Of a stretch of DNA of 64,000 nt, positions 60,601 to 64,000 are shown piece by piece. The stretch is from Mermis nigrescens (taxonomy: Eukaryota; Nematoda; Enoplea; Mermithida; Mermithidae): the NCBI GenBank assembly GCA_036768485.1, contig JAVLUZ010000647.1, positions 1,684,194 through 1,748,193 on the forward strand. Direction: 5' to 3'. The notes below the pieces were generated by a model, which worked only from the letters and a program-made list of their open reading frames with translations, was not told the origin of the DNA and did no database searches. Position numbers and translations under genes: made by a program. The first letter of the stretch is position 1. Each line of letters opens with the position of its first letter.

Positions 60601-63191
60601 AGTGAAATTTTAACAAGTCGAAATTAGGCTTGTAATATGCCTTGACTAGTGTTATTTTGCTGATTTTGTCCGAAAAATATATTTTTTGGATACAGACCAA
60701 TTCAGCATTGATGATACGGAAATCAACTCATGTGAAGAAAAATCCCATAATCAGCGCTTATTCATGAAATTCTTCCCTTTTTATTTCAACTCGTGAATTT
60801 AGTTTAGGCAAATTAGTGATCGAAATTTTCAATTAATTCATGCATTTCATAATCAGCGGTAAGATTTCTTGACCGCCATAATGATTTAAGTGAAATAAAA
60901 GTTTATGGCCTGAGGGGGCGCTGAATATAAACTGAAACTTAACTTGACATACTCGAGAGATGTTGCCTGATTGGGTCTGTCCCGATTATCCGAAAATCCC
61001 AATTCTCCGTTCAATTATAGAAAACGTTATTTTTAGACACGAAAAATTCCCGTTTCTCCGACCGTCCCGATTCTCCGACCATCCCGATTCTGCGATCGAT
61101 AGTATAAAGCGTTATTTTTAGACACGCGAAATTCCCGATTCTCCGACCATCCCGATTCTGCGATCGATAGTATAAAGCGTTATTTTTAGACACGCGAAAT
61201 TCCCGATTCTCCGGCCATACCAATTCTTCGCGCATGCTAAAGGTTGATGAGCGTGACAAACAAGTGAGTTTTTGGAAATGCATTCAGACTACACAGCACG
61301 TATATGTGTGTGTACATATGTACAAACATAGGTGCATGATGTAGGTATTTACTCAGTTGACCAGTGTAACAAATACAACAAAACTCTGCTCACAGAAATA
61401 GAAACAAAAAATGGAAAATGCAAATTAGAAAGCATATTCAGAGACGTATTAGTTATTTAGTTTATCTGTTAGGTAATTGAGCATCATCGATGCGAATTGA
61501 TCACAGCCGTCATGCAACGGTCAGTACGGACGCCAAACAGTTAGTAACGTTACACTTTAGTTTGTATTTTAGCGCAGTAAAATGAAGGCTTTGACCACAA
61601 CAGCAACATGTTTCTTGATTTTTTAACAATAGGAATTACAATGTTAAGATTGTTTGTTAATTAGCACCATGCAGGTTCTTTAGAACAGATCCTAACATTT
61701 ACATGTTAAGTATACAAATAAACAAGAAATGAATATTGAAATGTGAGGCAAACTGAAAACAAGTGTGTAGGTACGTACTGCATACGTCAGAGTAGTTTTG
61801 TAGCTACAAATTACCACTCCCAACTCTACTAAATGATCTTTATGCTACCGTTCAGCAGTTACTTGACGTCACATTCGATGTTAAGTCGGAGAATCGGGAC
61901 ACAATCGTCTGATTTCGTCTAGGACGATGAAGAACGTTTATTCGAGAAATTGTGTTACTTGATGAAATGCAACTTAAGGCATCACGAACGCTCACTCAGA
62001 ATACTACGAGAGGATTACTTGTCAAACTTGTCAAAAATTACTAGTTTTGACAAGTAAGTGGTGGAACCCTAGTTTTTACGACTGGTCATGAAAAGAATTG
62101 TCACTAGTCATTTTTGGTGGAACCGGGCCCTGATGTCAGTTGAGCGAGACGACTTCTTAGAGCCTGATTAAATTCTGCTCTGCGAATTTATATTTTTCTT
62201 TTATTCGACGCATTCATAAAGTTCTTTAAATATAACATAATTAAAGATGAGCTTAATTTGGTAATACGATTAAACGATCAGTAAGACAACTTACTCATAT
62301 TATCAAAGTCACGCATAAAATCGTAATCAGAACAACGCGTGACGCTGATTTTTTCACCAGCTAAGTCGTCCAAACTGCTTTTCACGGCGTACATGCTGCT
62401 TAATTGTCGTTCGAATCCTTTCAGGATTAAGGTTTGCTGGCGCAATAAAACGTCGATAAAGTGTTACCTATCATGCACACTTGGCAAGTAAGATAATGCA
62501 TGGAAAGATAAAAAACTGCGTTGCCCGAAATTCGACAAATTCTTGGCGCTTCGAGACGTATGTGGAGAATTTTGTATAGTTTTGACTCAAGCGCGACCAA
62601 AAAAATGTCACTTTTCGCGACGAAAGCCCGGTCTGTGGAAGTCAACTGAATATAAAGATTTGAAATTGTATTTCTCCATGGAACCGTTTTTCCCTTTTAG
62701 GAATTTAGACCTCTTGTTTATGCTACGCGTATATTGCTAGCACAAATGGAAGCATTATATTTTATGGATAGATAGAATTTATGCGATTTCTTACCATCAG
62801 CTTATCTCGATATCCCATGCATATAATTTATATTTATCTCATCCAACTGTGAAAATGTTTGAGGTTCATTCGCGGACATAGGATAATCATTAATTCTCAT
62901 TCAATTGTCGCTCCGTTGATTCGAAAATTTTGTGCCAAAATTACAAATTATATTTCCAAGCACGAGTACGCTTTTATTATCGTAAACTCTTGTTTTAGCC
63001 CTTAGCGGCTCGGCAAAAGCCCGAGATATCATTTGTTACGCTTATAGCCGTATAGCACTTACCCGCGCTTCATCAGTCTTCTTCGGCTTTAAAGATATGC
63101 TCAAATCGCAGCGCCTCTCAATGTCTTTCAAGTCAACGCTTTTGCAGACGACATCAGTGACTTCGAAGGTCAACGAGACAGGCAAGCAGCC
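45537..63191 (-). CDS. BicC: Bicaudal-C homologue, 3' part (10 exons, partial)
   Basis: Exons (minus): 63,191-63,063; 62,436-62,295; 59,492-59,364; 58,183-57,927; 56,369-56,224; 55,818-55,745; 51,421-51,255; 50,343-50,085; 46,417-46,278; 45,636-45,537. All nine junctions have matching phases, and the join is about 514 codons. It runs from the last KH-like segment (GCLPVSLTFEV...LSISLKPKK), through a low-complexity linker with the family's APGAER and RTPNDHWSGYGFSRSTPAET motifs, to a C-terminal SAM domain (LQLTKYIDTFREQE joined to TFGARRKMLVAIS). Bicaudal-C is a cytoplasmic RNA-binding translational regulator; its SAM domain self-assembles and its KH region binds target mRNAs. KH exons lie beyond the right edge. 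The exon after 45,537 was not found. Introns hold many transposons, including an antisense LINE. Confidence 0.88.
46010..46260. repeat. Family B repeat in BicC intron
   Basis: Shares GCAAAATGAAGGC, AAATTGAAAATTTTCCT, ACGCTATTTTAGCG and CCAAAAAGCTCAAT with the 44.5-kb units. Confidence 0.55.
46278..46417 (-). CDS. BicC: BicC exon i: first half of SAM domain
   Basis: Acceptor gtatgttttcag, donor GAA|GTGAGG, 140 bp, phase 1/0. LLTNLQLTKYIDTFREQE is SAM helices 1-2. Confidence 0.9.
46755..47687. mobile_element. Foldback-like element with ends made of 17-bp repeats
   Basis: The left end (about 46,760-46,910) is built of degenerate TGTCCCATCTCTTCGAA units and the right end (about 47,505-47,685) of their complements (TTCGAAGAGATGGGACA). 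CTCATTTTTT flanks both sides (46,745-46,754 and 47,688-47,697), a 9-10-bp duplication as in foldback/Mutator-type elements. The central 0.6 kb is unremarkable. The ORFs over the repeats are artefacts. Confidence 0.7.
47796..48987 (+). mobile_element. Helitron-like element, copy 4 (3'-truncated), in BicC intron
   Basis: A|TCATGGGTAGCGCGTACC start, then the shared leader (GGGTACCCCTA, GGGACAC, GGTGCGGTTTTTT) and GTGTAAA-type units as in copies 1-3. Similarity stops near 48,987 with no CTAG terminus or 0.8-kb 3' segment. Confidence 0.65.
49870..50075. repeat. Family C MITE in BicC intron
   Basis: G-rich edges (GGGCGGAGGGTAGACAACTC and GGGTGGGGTAATCTCCCATCC) surround an AT centre with TTTTTGGCCAAAAAAGGCC. 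Ends near TACATGTAG like other family C copies. Confidence 0.5.
50085..50343 (-). CDS. BicC: BicC exon h: acidic linker
   Basis: Acceptor catcttttag, donor AAAG|GTTAGA, 259 bp, phase 0/1, matching both neighbours. Encodes an Asp/Glu/Gly-rich stretch (DLLEIGDDDGEDYGDGE) with higher GC than its surroundings. Confidence 0.68.
51255..51421 (-). CDS. BicC: BicC exon g: conserved WSGYGFSRSTPAET motif
   Basis: Acceptor tcttatttcag, donor CAG|GTGCAT, 167 bp, phase 1/0. The first two bases complete SKAM from exon f, then RTPNDHWSGYGFSRSTPAET, a landmark of Bicaudal-C, and a Gln-rich tail. Confidence 0.88.
51617..51928 (+). pseudogene. LINE N-terminal part: 2A-like motif and PHD-like finger
   Basis: 103 codons from ATG 51,617. 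After a hydrophobic CCSVVLLLR comes AGVESNPGP (51,794-51,820), close to the 2A ribosome-skipping consensus D(V/I)ExNPGP but with Gly at the Asp position. Next is a finger, CGSC...CSNCNLWIH, of PHD type that breaks off before its last cysteines; YCCPKCV in a shifted frame at about 51,967 is probably its end. Such 2A-PHD leaders are known at the N-termini of several APE-type LINE clades (CR1, L2, Crack and others). Confidence 0.75.
52027..52792 (+). pseudogene. LINE apurinic-type endonuclease domain
   Basis: NINGIKNKLSEL and LLQETKLS (52,027-52,254), then a one-frame shift, then YIPP, ILGDFNAHHNLWHS, PDISLAS and SDHLPILV (52,232-52,792). These are the N, E, D-N, D and D-H motifs of APE endonucleases, all present. 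The frame break makes this copy defective. Confidence 0.85.
52876..54214 (+). pseudogene. LINE reverse transcriptase domain
   Basis: The N-terminal part (AKNSRAFGPDGIAMPFLKHL) is in the 52,876-53,664 frame. A shift near 53,490-53,560 leads into 53,564-54,214 with ALDLSKAFDSVDHTTL, MGVPQGSVISPALF and YADDITIF. Catalytic YADD is intact. Another shift follows at about 54,200. Confidence 0.9.
54229..55102 (+). pseudogene. LINE C-terminal region
   Basis: KRNNIIKALAGRSWGSNKET and YKAICRSVLNYAAPVW (thumb/connection), then a shift at about 54,450 into a frame ending CPRCLAATEDTRHLFNCPS, a CCHC-like zinc motif, and VSDLWKGPQLVVASLDL before the stop at 55,100-55,102. This ending is common in Jockey-like LINEs, so the clade is not settled against CR1-like groups. 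Confidence 0.82.
55745..55818 (-). CDS. BicC: BicC exon f: APGAER motif
   Basis: Acceptor gtcttttag, donor AAAG|GTATGC, 74 bp, phase 2/1. DWKAPGAERTAMIDYGRQKI matches the KKAPGSER...DYEQKK motif of the family. Confidence 0.82.
56224..56369 (-). CDS. BicC: BicC exon e: linker
   Basis: Acceptor ttatttattag, weak donor AA|GTCAAT, 146 bp, phase 0/2. Encodes ALAARLVDNDSRHRTTD...NGLLQAAMKIQENAAGASN. Chosen because its phases bridge exons d and f exactly. Confidence 0.62.
56574..57035. mobile_element. hAT MITE (CAGTGGCGGATCCAGG family) in BicC intron
   Basis: Left end CACTGACGGATTTAGAGGGG; right end complement CAGTGGCGGATCCAGGATTT. Flanks AATATTAC (56,566-56,573) and AATATTAT (57,036-57,043), an 8-bp duplication with one mismatch. 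This terminus is widespread among animal hAT MITEs. Confidence 0.82.
57250..57480. repeat. Family B repeat, diverged, in BicC intron
   Basis: Loose similarity to the units at 44.5 and 46.1 kb (GACGGATAAAAT, GAAACTGTCAAAA, GTGCATCT). Confidence 0.35.
57927..58183 (-). CDS. BicC: BicC exon d: Ser/Thr/Asn-rich linker
   Basis: Acceptor attttcgtag, donor TCT|GTAAGT, 257 bp, phase 1/0. Low-complexity STPxxS-type linker, poorly conserved in the family. Supported by phase on both sides. Confidence 0.75.
58312..58555 (-). mobile_element. hAT-like MITE family A, diverged, in BicC intron
   Basis: CCCATATGAGCGTAAGG to GCCCATCTATG, with the core CCAATGAGAAACGTTGAAAAA. No clear flanking duplication, and more indels than the other copies, so probably older. 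Confidence 0.7.
58620..58815. repeat. Family C MITE in BicC intron
   Basis: GGGGTGGGGCGATCCCCGCCC to CCCCCACCCAAAATTTTTAGC, then TACATGCATG. AT centre with GGCTGTTTTTAGCCAAAAA. Confidence 0.5.
59364..59492 (-). CDS. BicC: BicC exon c: linker
   Basis: Acceptor aaacatttag, donor G|GTAAGG, 129 bp, phase 1/1. Encodes NNIFPALFPTAMAAVSPLVI and more Pro/Ser/Thr-rich linker. A stretch of about 20 bases of it (AATCGGACTAGCGATGGA) recurs in the adjacent intron near 59,682. Confidence 0.75.
60128..60240. mobile_element. 113-bp palindromic MITE, GGGCCCGGTTTCA ends
   Basis: GGGCCCGGTTTCAATAT and its complement at the right end; the arms continue through CTTAAGCCAGGCTTAAATCT. Shares its tip with the longer neighbour at 60,394. 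Confidence 0.75.
60394..62130. mobile_element. 1.7-kb TIR element with GGGCCCGGTTCCACCAA ends
   Basis: GGGCCCGGTTCCACCAA at 60,394 and its complement ending at 62,130. Many ACAAGT/ACTTGT words lie under both ends. A further TIR element (GTGTCCCGATTCTCCGAC-type ends, about 60,966-61,890) is nested inside. No transposase was recognised. Lies in BicC intron b-c. Confidence 0.65.
61015..61222. repeat. 68-bp tandem repeat, about 3 copies
   Basis: ATCCCGATTCTGCGATCGATAG recurs at 61,081 and 61,149. The unit contains AAGCGTTATTTTTAGACACG and a TTCCCGATTCTCCGACC stretch resembling the terminal repeat of the enclosing element. The ORF here is an artefact of the repeat. Confidence 0.8.
62295..62436 (-). 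CDS. BicC: BicC exon b: end of KH-like region
   Basis: Acceptor gcgccag, donor A|GTAAGT, 142 bp, phase 0/1. LILKGFERQLSSMYAVKSSL matches the VERNALNMYEAR-type helix of the family. Confidence 0.82.
63063..63191 (-). CDS. BicC: BicC exon a: last KH-like segment
   Basis: Acceptor caatcttcag, donor GTAAGT, 43 codons, phase 0/0. GCLPVSLTFEV...DLSISLKPKKTDEAR matches the segment that follows the last canonical KH domain in Bicaudal-C. Confidence 0.87.
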
Positions 63192-64000
63192 CTGAAGATT
63201 GAAAAATATATAACATGAAACAAATAAAAAAACTATGACAACATCTTTGATCGGAACACAAGAATCTGAATTCAATAAGAGCGGATTCAATGGAGTTGGG
63301 GTGGCCGCTCCCATTGGCCCATCATAATTGGCCGATAAAAAAATACGTATTTAATTTTTTTGGCTGCCTTCGAGACTTATTTCTGTGCCTCAAAATTATT
63401 GAGTGCGACAAAGATTATATAGCTCATAAAATAATGCCGGGACGTGTTTTACACTGTTTATTATCCTTTAAAAATTCTAAATTATTAGAGCATTACGTGA
63501 TAAAATTTTTTTCACTGCTTTTCGCATCCAATTTCATGTATACACGAATACAAGGGATGAGGCAGTAAATCCAGGTAGCTTTTTTAAGGTTGAACGATGG
63601 ATGGAAAATAAAACTCGCACAGCGGACGATGAATGATGAAAATAACGCATGAAGCATGCTTCTGCCTTAATCCTTCGAATTTTCTGACCCTTAATTCTGA
63701 ATCATTATGTGTAAATTATATTAAGCGAAAGTATTATCTCATAAAATTATCGACGAATATGATACTGTCTTTGCGTAATATACGATTTCGACTGACTCAA
63801 ACACCGTAAAATATCTTCACGCATAAATAATGTATTTTTAGGACCATTTCTGTTTCCACGAACATAAGTGCAATCCTGAATCCGTAACCGAAATGCAATA
63901 TGCCATAAGGTCATAACATGCGGTAACGTTACGGGTGACCGACAGTCCCGGGTCACCGACAAATAGTATAAAAATAGATCTGTCAATCAAAAAATTCCCG
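63192..64000 (-). other. BicC: BicC intron upstream of exon a, to window edge
   Basis: No further KH exon was found in the last 0.8 kb. A GGGTGACCGACAGTCCCGGG palindrome near 63,932-63,960 is probably a repeat edge. Confidence 0.45.

Noticed and set aside
61011..61283. 90-codon ORF with internal peptide repeats
   Set aside because: The repeats are simply the 68-bp tandem units; the ORF depends on unit length drift and has no start context or splice support.
63747..63986. 79-codon minus ORF at the right edge as an upstream KH exon of BicC
   Set aside because: No GxxG loop or other KH feature, and no suitable acceptor or donor.

Overview
The window is animal nuclear DNA: AT-rich, intron-rich and dominated by nested transposable elements. 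No prokaryotic operon, rRNA or tRNA was recognised. An ODR-2-like Ly6 protein, a Bicaudal-C homologue and APE-type LINEs point to an invertebrate, probably an ecdysozoan. A short interstitial run of TTAGGC units near 9.7 kb would fit a nematode but is weak evidence. The species cannot be fixed from this sequence.

Three host gene models can be built from exon homology, splice signals and matching intron phases. (1) A small three-exon gene on the minus strand (8,409-9,184, 157 aa, no confident family) has a TATA box and a poly(A) signal. (2) A GPI-anchored Ly6/ODR-2-like gene on the plus strand has CDS exons at 27,803-27,839, 33,298-33,498 and 37,921-38,234 (183 aa, ten cysteines). (3) The 3' part of a Bicaudal-C gene lies on the minus strand, with ten exons between 63,191 and 45,537. 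These encode the last KH-like segment, a low-complexity linker and the SAM domain. Its upstream KH exons lie beyond the right edge and its last exon was not found.

Layout. 0.2-6.3 kb: a Helitron-like element split by a hAT element, which itself carries a Merlin-like element with a transposase fossil. 6.5-8.2 kb: a TIR element. 8.4-9.2 kb: the small gene. 9.3-10.9 kb: minisatellites. 11.1-15.4 kb: a snapback transposon with inverted arms of about 2 kb and TTAA duplications, inserted in an older MITE. 16.5-18.6 kb: an element edged with GATATC-rich arrays. 19.4-24.3 kb and 28.6-31.9 kb: two Helitron-like copies in opposite orientation whose 3' ends face the interval holding the Ly6 first exon. 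33.3-38.2 kb: the rest of the Ly6 gene. 39.5-41.2 kb: a hAT element with a perfect 8-bp duplication. 45.5-63.2 kb: Bicaudal-C, whose introns hold a foldback-like element, a truncated Helitron-like copy, a LINE with a 2A-like motif and a PHD-like finger, and several MITEs.

The host genes are unrelated to one another and show no operon logic. The most unusual content is the architecture of the mobile DNA, much of which can be delimited to the base by target-site duplications or by comparison between copies.
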